From Burkholderia dolosa (GTDB taxonomy: Bacteria > Pseudomonadota > Gammaproteobacteria > Burkholderiales > Burkholderiaceae): 64,000 bases of DNA. The position numbers and the translations under genes are program-made. This document shows positions 18,301 through 27,868 of this stretch, one piece after another. Each line of letters begins with the position of its first letter. Positions within the stretch are counted from its first letter, which is position 1. The stretch is from the NCBI RefSeq assembly GCF_902499135.1, contig NZ_CABVPR010000027.1, positions 16,560 through 80,559 on the forward strand. Direction: 5' to 3'. Under the pieces are notes generated by a model. That model had not been told where the DNA came from. It saw only the letters and a program-made list of their open reading frames with translations, and did no database searches.

Positions 18301-19038
18301 ATGACATCCACCAACACGACGATCGGCGGCAACGGCACGAACGTATCGACGCTGCCGACCGACACGATGAACACCAACAACGTGTCGACCAACGGCACGT
18401 CGGCGAGCGACCTGCAGGCGACGTTCCTGAAGCTGCTCGTCACGCAGCTGCAGAACCAGGATCCGACGAGCCCGGTCGACAGCTCGCAGATGACGTCGCA
18501 GCTCGCGCAGATCAACACGGTGAGCGGCATCGCGCAGCTGAACACGTCGCTCACGTCGCTGTCGACCCAGCTCGCGGCCGGCCAGCAGACGCAGGCCGCG
18601 CTGCTGATCGGCTCGAACGTGCTCGCGCCGGGCAACGGCGTCGCGGTGAAGGGCGGTGCGGCGTCGCCGTTCGGCGTGTCGCTGCCGAACGACGTGTCGA
18701 ACCTGACGATCACCGTGAAGAACGACGCGGGCGTCGTGGTCAACACGATCAACGCGGGCAAGCAGTCGGCCGGCACCGTGCCGTTCAACTGGACGCCGAC
18801 CGACGCGGCCGGCAACACGCTGCCCGACGGCAAGTACACGGTCAGCGCGCAGTACACGGGCAGCGACGGCAAGACGTATGCGCCGACCGTGCTCGCGGCC
18901 GCGCAAGTCCAGAGCGTGATCAAGCAGGCAGACGGCACGGCGGGGCTCGTGCTGTCGAACGGCACGACGGTGGGGCTCACCCAGGTCGCGTCGATCTTCC
19001 CGAACACCGCGACGTCCGGCGGCACCACCACCAACTGA
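18301..19038 (+). CDS. flgD: Flagellar hook assembly protein FlgD
   Basis: Hook-cap scaffolding protein needed for FlgE polymerisation, 245 aa. The N-terminal export/cap region contains FLKLLVTQLQNQDPTSPVD, the clearest FlgD signature, followed by a Tudor-like and FnIII-like C-terminal half (DAAGNTLPDGKYTVSAQY). The N-terminal 35 residues are Thr/Asn-rich and disordered, as usual for the secretion signal. Confidence 0.95.
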   Translation: MTSTNTTIGGNGTNVSTLPTDTMNTNNVSTNGTSASDLQATFLKLLVTQLQNQDPTSPVDSSQMTSQLAQINTVSGIAQLNTSLTSLSTQLAAGQQTQAALLIGSNVLAPGNGVAVKGGAASPFGVSLPNDVSNLTITVKNDAGVVVNTINAGKQSAGTVPFNWTPTDAAGNTLPDGKYTVSAQYTGSDGKTYAPTVLAAAQVQSVIKQADGTAGLVLSNGTTVGLTQVASIFPNTATSGGTTTN

Positions 19039-19065
19039 TCCAGCTTTCTCGAAACGGAGACCGAA

Positions 19066-20307
19066 ATGGGTTATCAACAGGGTCTGAGCGGCCTCGCGGG
19101 CGCATCCAGCGCGCTCGACGTGATCGGCAACAACATCGCGAACGCGAATACGGTCGGCTTCAAGTCGAGCACCGCGCAGTTCTCCGACATGTATGCGAAT
19201 TCGATCGCGACGTCGGTGAACACGCAGATCGGGATCGGCACGACGCTCGCGTCGGTGCAGCAGCAGTTCGCGCAGGGCACGATCAACACGACGAACTCGT
19301 CGCTCGATGTCGCGATCAACGGCAACGGCTTCTTCCAGATGTCGAACAACGGCGTGATCACGTACACGCGCGACGGTACGTTCCAGCGCGACAAGAACGG
19401 CTACATCGTCAACTCGCAGGGCATGAACCTGATGGGCTACGCAGCCGGCGCGAACGGCGTGATCAACACCGCGCAGACCGTGCCGCTGCAGGCGCCGACC
19501 ACCAACATCGCACCGACCGCGACGACCAAGATCACCGGCCAGTTCAACCTGAACTCGCAGGACAAGGTGCCGACCAAGACGCCGTTCGACCCGACCGACA
19601 ACACGACGTACAACTACTCGACGTCGATCCAGGTGTACGACTCGCTCGGCGGCTCGCAGGCGGTCAACATGTACTTCGTGAAGTCGGCGGCCGGCACGTG
19701 GGAAGCGTACGCGGGCGTGCAGGGCGGCACGGCGACCGACCTCGGCACGATCACGTTCGACACGTCGGGCGCGATCTCGGGCACGACGCTGCCGGGCTCG
19801 ACCACGCCGACGACGACGCTCGGCCAGTTCCAGTTCACGGTCCCGAACACGGACGGCTCGGCGACGCCGCAGAGCCTGACGCTCGACCTGACCGGCACCA
19901 CGCAGTACGGCGGCAAGGACGGCGTGAACAACCTCGCGCAGAACGGCTATGCGAGCGGCACGCTGACGACGTACACGATCGGCGCGGACGGCAAGCTGAC
20001 CGGCAACTACTCGAACGGGCAGACCGCCGTGCTTGGCCAGATCGCGATCGCGAACTTCAACAACCCGAACGGGCTCGTCGCGATCGGCGGCAACCAGTTC
20101 GTCGAGACGGCCGCGTCGGGCGTTCCGCAGATCTCCGCGCCGGGCAGCACGAACCACGGCACGCTGCAGGGCAGCGCGCTGGAGAACTCGAACGTCGACC
20201 TCACGTCGCAGCTCGTGAACCTGATCACCGCGCAGCGCAACTACCAGGCGAACGCGCAGACGATCAAGACGCAGCAGACCGTCGACCAGACGCTGATCAA
20301 CCTGTAA
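19066..20307 (+). CDS. flgE: Flagellar hook protein FlgE
   Basis: Structural protein of the hook, 413 aa. The N-terminal motif [20 protein letters not shown] and the flagellar basal-body C-terminal motif ([20 protein letters not shown]) frame a Thr/Asn-rich variable region (about residues 140-330) exposed on the hook surface. CGGAGA precedes the ATG at a suitable distance. Confidence 0.96.
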   Translation: MGYQQGLSGLAGASSALDVIGNNIANANTVGFKSSTAQFSDMYANSIATSVNTQIGIGTTLASVQQQFAQGTINTTNSSLDVAINGNGFFQMSNNGVITYTRDGTFQRDKNGYIVNSQGMNLMGYAAGANGVINTAQTVPLQAPTTNIAPTATTKITGQFNLNSQDKVPTKTPFDPTDNTTYNYSTSIQVYDSLGGSQAVNMYFVKSAAGTWEAYAGVQGGTATDLGTITFDTSGAISGTTLPGSTTPTTTLGQFQFTVPNTDGSATPQSLTLDLTGTTQYGGKDGVNNLAQNGYASGTLTTYTIGADGKLTGNYSNGQTAVLGQIAIANFNNPNGLVAIGGNQFVETAASGVPQISAPGSTNHGTLQGSALENSNVDLTSQLVNLITAQRNYQANAQTIKTQQTVDQTLINL

Positions 20308-20327
20308 TGCGCGGATAACGGGCAGCC

Positions 20328-21086
20328 ATGGACCGACTGATCTACACGGCGATGACGGGCGCGTCGCAGTCGCTCGACCAGCAGGCGATCGTCGCGAACA
20401 ACCTCGCGAACGCGTCGACGACGGGCTTTCGCGCGCAGCTCGCGACCTACCGCGCGGTGCCGATGAATTTCGGCGACGGCAGCACGGTCGATCCGGCGAC
20501 GACGCGCACGTACGTGCTCGCGTCGACGCCCGGCGCGGATTTCGCGCCGGGGCCGATCTCGCGCACCGGCAATCCGCTCGACGTCGCGGTGCAGGGGCCG
20601 GGCTGGCTGTCCGTGCAGCTGCCCGACGGCGGCGAGGCGTACACGCGCGCCGGCAACCTGCACGTCGACCAGAACGGGCAGCTCGTGAACGCGAGCAACC
20701 TGCCGGTGGTCGGCAACGGCGGCCCGATCTCCGTGCCGCCGAACGCGGAAGTGACGATCGGCAAGGACGGCACGGTGTCCGCGCTGATGCCAGGCGATCC
20801 GCCGACCGCGGTCGCGATCGTCGATCAGCTGAAGCTCGTCAATCCCGATCCGGCGACGCTCACGCGCGGCAACGACGGGCTGTTCCGCACCGCCGACGGC
20901 AATCCGGCCGACGCCGATCCGAACGTCGTCGTCGTGCCGAATTCGCTCGAAGGCAGCAACGTGAATCCGGTGAACGCGATGGTGTCGATGATCGACAACG
21001 CGCGTGCGTTCCAGCTTCAGTCGAAGCTGATCGAGACCGCGGACCAGAACGAACAGTCGGCGAACCAGCTGCTCAACTTCAGCTGA
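20328..21086 (+). CDS. flgF: Flagellar proximal rod protein FlgF
   Basis: Rod subunit, 252 aa, with [20 protein letters not shown] at the N-terminus, the [18 protein letters not shown] region shared by FlgF/FlgG, and [20 protein letters not shown] at the C-terminus. It lies 20 bp after flgE and 35 bp before flgG. Confidence 0.95.
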   Translation: MDRLIYTAMTGASQSLDQQAIVANNLANASTTGFRAQLATYRAVPMNFGDGSTVDPATTRTYVLASTPGADFAPGPISRTGNPLDVAVQGPGWLSVQLPDGGEAYTRAGNLHVDQNGQLVNASNLPVVGNGGPISVPPNAEVTIGKDGTVSALMPGDPPTAVAIVDQLKLVNPDPATLTRGNDGLFRTADGNPADADPNVVVVPNSLEGSNVNPVNAMVSMIDNARAFQLQSKLIETADQNEQSANQLLNFS

Positions 21087-21121
21087 GCGGCCCGGCCCTC
21101 GCTACCAGGAGAAGATTCAAC

Positions 21122-21910
21122 ATGAACCGATCGCTCTACATCGCCGCCACCGGCATGAATGCGCAGCAGGCGCAGATGGACGTGATCTCGAACAACCTCG
21201 CGAACACCAGCACGAACGGCTTCAAGGCATCGCGCGCGGTGTTCGAGGATCTGCTGTACCAGACGATCCGCCAGCCCGGTGCGAACTCGACGCAGCAGAC
21301 CGAGCTGCCGTCGGGGCTGCAGCTCGGCACCGGCGTGCAGCAGGTCGCGACCGAGCGCCTGTACACGCAGGGCGGCCTCACGCAGACCGGCAACTCGAAG
21401 GACGTCGCGATCAACGGCGCCGGCTTCTTCCAGGTGCTGATGCCGGACGGCACGAACGCGTACACGCGCGACGGCTCGTTCCAGACCAACGCGCAGGGTC
21501 AGCTCGTCACATCGAGCGGCTACCAGATCCTGCCGGCGATCACCGTCCCGCAGAACGCGACGTCGCTGACGATCGGCAAGGACGGCGTCGTGTCCGTCAC
21601 GCAGCCGGGCTCGAACAACGCGGTGCAGATCGGCTCGCTGCAGATCGCGACGTTCATCAACCCGGCCGGCCTCGAGGCGAAGGGCGAGAACCTGTTCGCG
21701 GAGACGACGTCGTCGGGCGCGCCGAACGTGTCGCAGCCGGGGCTGAACGGCGCGGGCACGCTCAATCAGGGCTACGTCGAGGCGTCGAACGTGAACGTCG
21801 TGCAGGAGCTCGTCAACATGATCCAGACGCAGCGCGCGTACGAGATCAACAGCAAGGCCGTGACGACATCCGACCAGATGCTGCAGACCGTCACGCAGAT
21901 GTCGCGCTGA
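21122..21910 (+). CDS. flgG: Flagellar distal rod protein FlgG
   Basis: Distal rod subunit, 262 aa. It has [20 protein letters not shown] near the start, [19 protein letters not shown] in the middle and [20 protein letters not shown] at the C-terminus, all canonical for FlgG. CCAGGAGAAG lies just before the ATG. Confidence 0.96.
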   Translation: MNRSLYIAATGMNAQQAQMDVISNNLANTSTNGFKASRAVFEDLLYQTIRQPGANSTQQTELPSGLQLGTGVQQVATERLYTQGGLTQTGNSKDVAINGAGFFQVLMPDGTNAYTRDGSFQTNAQGQLVTSSGYQILPAITVPQNATSLTIGKDGVVSVTQPGSNNAVQIGSLQIATFINPAGLEAKGENLFAETTSSGAPNVSQPGLNGAGTLNQGYVEASNVNVVQELVNMIQTQRAYEINSKAVTTSDQMLQTVTQMSR

Positions 21911-21930
21911 TCCGCCGGAAATTCGTTGCC

Positions 21931-22647
21931 ATGAAGCAGGTCGTCCGTTCCGTTTCGCCGTACCCGAGCCGCCGCCGTGCGCCGGCCGGCACGCTCGCCG
22001 CGGCGCTCGTCGCGCTGGGCGCCGTCGCCGGCTGCGCGCAGATTCCGCGCGAGCCGATCATCCAGCAGCCGATGACCGCGCAGCCGCCGCTGCCGATGTC
22101 GATGCAGGCGCCCGGCTCGATCTACAACCCCGGCTACGCGGGCCGGCCGCTGTTCGAGGATCAGCGGCCGCGCAACATCGGCGACATCCTGACGATCGTG
22201 ATCGCGGAGAACATCAACGCGACGAAGTCGTCGGGCGCGAACACGAACCGGCAGGGCAACACCGACTTCAACGTGCCGACGGCCGGTTTTCTCGGCGGGC
22301 TGTTCGCGAAGGCGAACCTGTCGGCCACGGGCAACAACAAGTTCGCGGCGACCGGCGGCGCGAGCGCGGCGAACACGTTCAACGGCACGATCACCGTGAC
22401 CGTGACGAACGTGCTGCCGAACGGCAACCTCGTCGTCAGCGGCGAGAAGCAGATGCTGATCAACCAGGGCAACGAATTCGTGCGCTTCTCGGGCGTCGTC
22501 AATCCGAACACGATCTCGGGTTCGAACTCGGTCTACTCGACGCAGGTCGCCGACGCGCGGATCGAATACTCGGCGAAGGGCTACATCAACGAAGCCGAGA
22601 CGATGGGCTGGCTGCAGCGCTTCTTCCTCAACATCGCGCCGTGGTGA
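21931..22647 (+). CDS. flgH: Flagellar L-ring protein FlgH
   Basis: Outer-membrane L-ring lipoprotein, 238 aa. The lipobox AVAGC places the lipidated cysteine at residue 35 after a long N-terminal region. The core includes [18 protein letters not shown] and [20 protein letters not shown], typical of FlgH. It lies directly before flgI, with the P-ring gene start almost at its stop codon. Confidence 0.95.
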   Translation: MKQVVRSVSPYPSRRRAPAGTLAAALVALGAVAGCAQIPREPIIQQPMTAQPPLPMSMQAPGSIYNPGYAGRPLFEDQRPRNIGDILTIVIAENINATKSSGANTNRQGNTDFNVPTAGFLGGLFAKANLSATGNNKFAATGGASAANTFNGTITVTVTNVLPNGNLVVSGEKQMLINQGNEFVRFSGVVNPNTISGSNSVYSTQVADARIEYSAKGYINEAETMGWLQRFFLNIAPW

Positions 22648-22652
22648 CGACG

Positions 22653-23837
22653 ATGCACGACACCGTACTTCGCCGCCTGTCGTCCCGCGCGCATGCCGCC
22701 GTGCGGATCGCCGCCGCGCTCGCGGCCGTGGCCGCGGCCTGCATGACCGGCGCGGCGCCCGCGCACGCGGAGCGCCTGAAGGACCTCGCGCAGATCCAGG
22801 GCGTGCGCGACAACCCGCTGATCGGCTACGGCCTCGTCGTCGGCCTCGACGGCACCGGCGACCAGACGATGCAGACGCCGTTCACGACGCAGACGCTCGC
22901 GAACATGCTCGCGAACCTCGGCATCTCGATCAACAACGGGTCGGCCAACGGCGGCTCGTCCTCGCTGAACAACATGCAGCTGAAGAACGTCGCGGCCGTG
23001 ATGGTGACCGCGACGCTGCCACCGTTCGCGCGGCCCGGCGAAGCGCTCGACGTGACGGTATCGTCGCTCGGCAACGCGAAGAGCCTGCGCGGCGGCACGC
23101 TGCTGCTCACGCCGCTGAAAGGCGCGGACGGGCAGGTGTATGCGCTCGCGCAGGGCAACATGGCGGTCGGCGGGGCCGGCGCGAGCGCGAACGGCAGCCG
23201 CGTGCAGGTGAACCAGCTGGCGGCCGGCCGGATCGTCGGCGGCGCGATCGTCGAGCGCGCGGTGCCGAACGCGGTCGCGCAGATGAACGGGATGCTGCAG
23301 CTGCAGCTGAACGACATGGACTACGGCACCGCGCAGCGGATCGTGTCCGCGGTGAACGCGAGCTTCGGCCCCGGCACCGCGACCGCGCTCGACGGCCGCA
23401 CGATCCAGCTCGCCGCGCCCGCCGATTCCGCGCAGCAGGTCGCGTTCATGGCGCGCCTGCAGAATCTCGACGTGAGCCCGGACAAGGCCGCCGCCAAGGT
23501 GATCCTGAACGCGCGCACGGGCTCGATCGTGATGAACCAGATGGTCACGCTGCAGAGCTGCGCGGTCGCGCACGGCAATCTGTCGGTCGTCGTCAACACG
23601 CAGCCGGTGGTATCGCAGCCGGGACCGTTCTCGAACGGGCAGACGGTGGTCGCCCAGCAGTCGCAGATCCAGCTGAAGCAGGACAACGGCGCGCTGAAGA
23701 TGGTGACGGCCGGCGCGAACCTGGCCGACGTCGTGAAGGCGCTGAACACGCTCGGCGCGACGCCGGCGGACCTGATGTCGATCCTGCAGGCGATGAAGGC
23801 GGCCGGCGCGCTGCGCGCGGACCTGGAGATCATCTGA
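22653..23837 (+). CDS. flgI: Flagellar P-ring protein FlgI
   Basis: Periplasmic P-ring subunit, 394 aa from the ATG at 22653; a GTG at 22641 overlapping the flgH stop region is an alternative start. It has a signal peptide (cleavage near AHA-ER), then [20 protein letters not shown] and [19 protein letters not shown], which are diagnostic. Assembly depends on the FlgA chaperone encoded divergently upstream. Confidence 0.95.
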   Translation: MHDTVLRRLSSRAHAAVRIAAALAAVAAACMTGAAPAHAERLKDLAQIQGVRDNPLIGYGLVVGLDGTGDQTMQTPFTTQTLANMLANLGISINNGSANGGSSSLNNMQLKNVAAVMVTATLPPFARPGEALDVTVSSLGNAKSLRGGTLLLTPLKGADGQVYALAQGNMAVGGAGASANGSRVQVNQLAAGRIVGGAIVERAVPNAVAQMNGMLQLQLNDMDYGTAQRIVSAVNASFGPGTATALDGRTIQLAAPADSAQQVAFMARLQNLDVSPDKAAAKVILNARTGSIVMNQMVTLQSCAVAHGNLSVVVNTQPVVSQPGPFSNGQTVVAQQSQIQLKQDNGALKMVTAGANLADVVKALNTLGATPADLMSILQAMKAAGALRADLEII

Positions 23838-24805
23838 TGGCGAACGTCAACAACGCGAACGACCTGACCCAGCGCTTCGCGCTCGACGTGCAGGGTTTCG
23901 ACGCGCTGCGCGCGCAGGTGAAGCAGTCGCCGCAGGCGGGCGCGAAGCTCGTCGCCGGCCAGTTCGACGCGATGTTCACGCAGATGATGCTCAAGAGCAT
24001 GCGCGATGCGTCGCCGGACGGCGGGCTGTTCGATTCGCACACGTCGAAGATGTACACGTCGATGCTCGATCAGCAGCTCGCGCAGCAGATGTCGCGGCGC
24101 GGGATCGGCGTCGCCGACGCATTGATGAAGCAGCTGATGCGCAATGCGGGCCAGGGCGCCGGCGCCGACACGGCGGCCGAACTCGGCGCGGCGGGCCTCG
24201 GCACGTCCGGCAACGAAGGCGGCCTCGCGGCGATGAACGCGATGGCGAAGGCGTACGCGAACGCGGCCGGCAACAACGGCGCGCTCGGCGGCGCGCGCGG
24301 CTATTCGGCCGGCAGCGCGCTCACGCCGCCGCTGAAAGGCGCGAGCGGCGCGCCCGACGCCGATGCGTTCGTCGACCGGCTCGCCGGCCCCGCGCAGGCG
24401 GCGAGCGCGGCGACCGGCATTCCCGCACGCTTCATCGTCGGCCAGGCCGCGCTCGAATCGGGCTGGGGCAAGCGCGAGATCCGCGCGGCCGACGGCTCGA
24501 CGAGCTACAACGTGTTCGGCATCAAGGCGAACAAGAGCTGGACCGGGCGTACCGTGTCGGCGATGACGACCGAGTACGTGAACGGCACGCCGCGGCGCGT
24601 CGTCGCGAAATTCCGCGCGTACGATTCGTACGAGCACGCGATGACCGACTACGCGAGCCTGCTGAAGAACAATCCGCGCTACGCGGGCGTGCTGAGCGCG
24701 AGCCGCAGCGTCGAAGGGTTCGCGCACGGGATGCAGAAGGCCGGTTACGCAACCGACCCGAATTACGCGAAAAAATTGATCTCGATCATGCAGCAGATCG
24801 GCTGA
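23837..24805 (+). CDS. flgJ: Flagellar rod assembly protein/muramidase FlgJ
   Basis: Dual-function rod cap and peptidoglycan hydrolase, 322 aa. The N-terminal rod-capping domain has AGQFDAMFTQMMLKSMRDA. A flexible Ala/Gly linker (about 100-170) leads to a C-terminal glucosaminidase-type domain with catalytic Glu207 in AALESGWG and SYNVFGIKANKSWTG. The start codon overlaps the flgI stop by 1 bp. Confidence 0.95.
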   Translation: MANVNNANDLTQRFALDVQGFDALRAQVKQSPQAGAKLVAGQFDAMFTQMMLKSMRDASPDGGLFDSHTSKMYTSMLDQQLAQQMSRRGIGVADALMKQLMRNAGQGAGADTAAELGAAGLGTSGNEGGLAAMNAMAKAYANAAGNNGALGGARGYSAGSALTPPLKGASGAPDADAFVDRLAGPAQAASAATGIPARFIVGQAALESGWGKREIRAADGSTSYNVFGIKANKSWTGRTVSAMTTEYVNGTPRRVVAKFRAYDSYEHAMTDYASLLKNNPRYAGVLSASRSVEGFAHGMQKAGYATDPNYAKKLISIMQQIG

Positions 24806-24820
24806 CGGGCGCGCCGCCCG
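24806..24820 (+). terminator. Hairpin after flgJ
   Basis: CGGGCG, CGC loop, CGCCCG immediately after the flgJ stop, followed by a C/T-rich tract but not a clean T-run. It is a weak terminator or 3' end stabiliser for the flgB-J transcript. Confidence 0.4.
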
Positions 24821-24903
24821 CTTTCCCGCCCCTTCCGGACCGCGCCCGGCCGCCCGCCGCGCGCGGTTTCAACGTTTGCGCAAAAAAAATCGCGAAATCG
24901 ATC

Positions 24904-24930
24904 TAAACTTTCGGTCAGCAGTGCCGCTAA
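24904..24930 (+). promoter_or_regulatory. Sigma-28 (FliA) promoter upstream of ycgR
   Basis: TAAACTTT (24904-24911), 11 bp, GCCGCTAA (24923-24930). It matches the sigma-28 consensus at 7 of 8 positions in each element with exact spacing. Transcription would begin near 24937, about 90 nt before the ycgR start. Confidence 0.88.
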
Positions 24931-24946
24931 GTGTGAGAGACCTGCG

Positions 24947-24975
24947 ACCGGGTCCGTGTTTTGGCCCGGTTTTTA
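24947..24975 (+). terminator. Terminator-like hairpin in the ycgR leader
   Basis: ACCGGGTCC, a 7-nt loop, GGCCCGGT, then a run of five T. One mismatch interrupts the stem. It lies about 10 nt after the expected sigma-28 start, inside the ycgR 5' leader. It could end readthrough from flgJ, or attenuate ycgR. Confidence 0.6.
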
Positions 24976-25025
24976 TTGCGTACCGGACGCCCCGGGCGCC
25001 CATGACAAGAACAGACCGGCTAGCC

Positions 25026-25781
25026 ATGAATATCGAAACGTCGACGGACCTCAGCCAGGAGGCAGGCCATTCCGGGCCCGACTTTGCCCGCCGCAATCCG
25101 CTTGAGATCGGCGTGCAGTTGCGCAACCTCGTGAACCGCGGCGATTTCCTGACCGTCCAGTATCCGGGCGGGCAACTCGTCACGCGGCTGCTCGAAGTCG
25201 ACGTCGGCGCGCGCACGTTCACGTTCGACTGGGGCGCGCTGTCCGAGCAGAACGCGGACATCCTCGGCGCGTCGCACTGCACGTTTTCGGCCGCGCCCGA
25301 AGGCGTGCGCGTCGAATTCACGACCGGCACGCCGCGCGAGACGCGCTACGAGGGGCTGCCGGCGTTCGTCGCCGATTTCCCCGACGTGCTCGTCTGCATC
25401 CAGCGCCGCGAATATTTCCGCGTCGACGCGCCGGTCGTCGATCCGTTCCTGTGCCGCGGCGAGCTGCCCGACGGCGAGCGCTTCGTGTTCGAAGTGCACA
25501 ACCTGTCGCTCGGCGGCGTCGGGCTGCGCACCGCGGACGAGCGCGTCGCAGCGCTCGAGATCGGCACGCTGCTGCCCGGCGCCGAACTGGAACTGACCGG
25601 CCACGGCAAGCTGTCGCTCGATCTGCAGCTCGTGTCGCAGCGGGCGACGCAGATGCCGAACGGGTCGCGGCGCTATCAGCTCGGCTTTCGCTTCATGTCG
25701 CTGCCCGGCAGCGCCGAAAACACGCTGCAGCGGCTGATCACGCAGCTCGAGATGAAACGCCGCTCGCTCGCGCGCGCGTAG
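25026..25781 (+). CDS. ycgR: Flagellar brake protein YcgR (PilZ domain, c-di-GMP effector)
   Basis: Binds cyclic di-GMP and slows flagellar rotation, by family knowledge; 251 aa. An N-terminal YcgR domain (residues 25-120, including NPLEIGVQLRNLVNRGDF) is followed by a PilZ domain with R128-E-Y-F-R132 and N159-L-S-L-G-G, fitting the RxxxR and (D/N)xSxxG c-di-GMP motifs. The ATG at 25026 is chosen; an ATG at 25002 would add 8 residues and neither has a clear ribosome site. It sits between flgJ and flgK with its own sigma-28 promoter. Confidence 0.88.
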   Translation: MNIETSTDLSQEAGHSGPDFARRNPLEIGVQLRNLVNRGDFLTVQYPGGQLVTRLLEVDVGARTFTFDWGALSEQNADILGASHCTFSAAPEGVRVEFTTGTPRETRYEGLPAFVADFPDVLVCIQRREYFRVDAPVVDPFLCRGELPDGERFVFEVHNLSLGGVGLRTADERVAALEIGTLLPGAELELTGHGKLSLDLQLVSQRATQMPNGSRRYQLGFRFMSLPGSAENTLQRLITQLEMKRRSLARA

Positions 25782-25795
25782 CGCGCTTTTTTCCC

Positions 25796-25822
25796 TCAAT
25801 TTTTCCGATCCGCGGCCGTTAT
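25796..25822 (+). promoter_or_regulatory. Sigma-28 (FliA) promoter for flgKL
   Basis: TCAATTTT (25796-25803), 11 bp, GCCGTTAT (25815-25822). Six of eight positions match in each element with exact spacing. It lies 55 bp upstream of flgK and is consistent with late-class expression of hook-associated proteins. Confidence 0.78.
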
Positions 25823-25877
25823 ACCGGGAGTCACGCAACCCGGCGGCCGCAGCGCGGCCGGCTCATCAGGATCGCGC

Positions 25878-27845
25878 ATGTCCAACACTCTCATGAACCT
25901 CGGCGTCAGCGGCCTCAATGCCGCGCTCTGGGGCCTCACGACGACCGGTCAGAACATCAGCAACGCCGCGACGCCCGGCTACTCGGTCGAGCGTCCCGTC
26001 TTCGCGGAAGCGAGCGGCCAGTACACGTCGAGCGGCTACCTGCCGCAGGGCGTCAACACCGTCACCGTGCAGCGGCAGTACAGCCAGTACCTGAGCGACC
26101 AGCTGAACGGCGCGCAGTCGCAGGGCGGCGCGCTGTCCACGTGGTATTCGCTCGTCGCGCAGCTGAACAACTACATCGGCAGCCCGACGGCCGGTATTTC
26201 GACCGCGATCACGAATTACTTCACCGGGCTGCAGAACGTCGCGAACAACGCGTCCGATCCGTCGGTGCGGCAGACGGCGATCAGCAACGGCCAGATCCTC
26301 GCCGACCAGCTGAACGCGGCCGGCCAGCAGTACGACGCGCTGCGCCAGAGCGTGAACACGCAGCTGACGAACACCGTATCGCAGATCAACACGTACACCG
26401 CGCAGATCGCGCAGCTGAACCAGCAGATCAAGGCGGCGAGCAGCCAGGGGCAGCCGCCGAACCAGCTGATGGACCAGCGCGATCTCGCGGTGTCGAACCT
26501 GTCGAGCCTCGCCGGCGTGCAGGTCGTGCGCAACGACGACGGCTACAGCGTGTTTCTCGCGGGCGGCCAGCCGCTCGTCGTCGCGGACAAGAGCTACCAG
26601 CTCGCGACCGTCACGTCGTCGTCCGATCCGAGCGAGCTGACCGTCGTGTCGCAGGGCATCGCCGGCGCGAACCCGCCGGGGCCGAACCAGACGCTGCCCG
26701 ATGCGTCGCTGTCGGGTGGCACGCTCGGCGGGCTGCTCGCGTTCCGCAGCCAGACGCTCGACCCGGCGCAGGCGCAGCTCGGCGCGATCGCGGTCAGCTT
26801 CGCCGCGCAGGTCAATGCGCAGAACGGGCTCGGCATCGATCTGGCCGGCCAGCCGGGCGGCAGCCTGTTCACGACGCCTGCGCCGGCTACCTACGCGAAG
26901 CAGGGGAACACCGGCAACGCGGTGCTCGCGGTGTCGTTCGCCGACGCGACGAAGCCGCCGACGAGCGATTACACGCTGTCGTTCGACGGCACGAACTACA
27001 CGCTCGCGGACCGCACGAGCGGCGCGGTGATCGGCACGTCGACGGCGATGCCCGGTTCGATCGGCGGGCTGAATTTCTCCTTCTCGTCCGGCTCGATGCA
27101 ACCCGGCGATCAGTTCGCCGTGCTGCCGACGCGCGGCGCGCTGAGCGGCTTCGGCCTCGCGACGACGAGCGGCTCGGCGATCGCGGCGGCGTCGCCCGTC
27201 GTCGTATCGGCGTCGGGCACGAACCTCGGCACCGGCAAGATCGTGCAGGGCGGCGTGACGGCCGGCTACCAGATTCCGACGACGAAACTCACCTACGACG
27301 CGGCCACCAAGACGCTGTCCGGCTTTCCGGCCGGCACGACGGTGACGATCGCCGGCACGCCGCCGACGACGGTGACGATCAGCAACCCGACCGATCCGGT
27401 GCCGTACGACCCGACGGCGGGCGCGAAGATGACGATGTCGGGCACGATGAACGGCGTGACCGTCACGCTGTCGGGCACGCCGTCGAACGGCGACTCGTTC
27501 ACGATCGGGCCGTATGCGGGCGGCACCAGCGACGGCTCGAACGCGCTCGCGCTGTCGCAGCTCGTCAACGCGAAGTCGCTCGGCGGCGGCACGACGACGC
27601 TCACCGGCGCGTATGCGAGCTACGTGAACGGCGTCGGCAACACGGCGAGCCAGCTGAAGTCGTCGAGCGCCGCGCAGACCGCGCTCGTCGGCCAGATCAC
27701 GACCGCCCAGCAGTCGGTGTCGGGCGTGAACCAGAACGAGGAAGCGGCGAACCTGATGCAGTACCAGCAGTACTACCAGGCGAACGCGAAGGTGATCCAG
27801 ACGGCGGCGACGCTGTTCCAGACCGTGCTCGGCCTGTTCGGCTGA
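25878..27845 (+). CDS. flgK: Flagellar hook-associated protein 1 FlgK
   Basis: First hook-filament junction protein, 655 aa, longer than the enterobacterial protein. The N-terminal TTTGQNISNAATPGYSVERP and the closing LMQYQQYYQANAKVIQTAAT are the conserved terminal helices. The enlarged centre (about 300-560) is Thr/Gly/Ser-rich with repeated GTTVTIAGTPP-like strands, suggesting extra surface beta domains. It is exported with FlgN help. Confidence 0.95.
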   Translation: MSNTLMNLGVSGLNAALWGLTTTGQNISNAATPGYSVERPVFAEASGQYTSSGYLPQGVNTVTVQRQYSQYLSDQLNGAQSQGGALSTWYSLVAQLNNYIGSPTAGISTAITNYFTGLQNVANNASDPSVRQTAISNGQILADQLNAAGQQYDALRQSVNTQLTNTVSQINTYTAQIAQLNQQIKAASSQGQPPNQLMDQRDLAVSNLSSLAGVQVVRNDDGYSVFLAGGQPLVVADKSYQLATVTSSSDPSELTVVSQGIAGANPPGPNQTLPDASLSGGTLGGLLAFRSQTLDPAQAQLGAIAVSFAAQVNAQNGLGIDLAGQPGGSLFTTPAPATYAKQGNTGNAVLAVSFADATKPPTSDYTLSFDGTNYTLADRTSGAVIGTSTAMPGSIGGLNFSFSSGSMQPGDQFAVLPTRGALSGFGLATTSGSAIAAASPVVVSASGTNLGTGKIVQGGVTAGYQIPTTKLTYDAATKTLSGFPAGTTVTIAGTPPTTVTISNPTDPVPYDPTAGAKMTMSGTMNGVTVTLSGTPSNGDSFTIGPYAGGTSDGSNALALSQLVNAKSLGGGTTTLTGAYASYVNGVGNTASQLKSSSAAQTALVGQITTAQQSVSGVNQNEEAANLMQYQQYYQANAKVIQTAATLFQTVLGLFG

Positions 27846-27868
27846 ACGAATTCCAGGGGATAGAAGCG

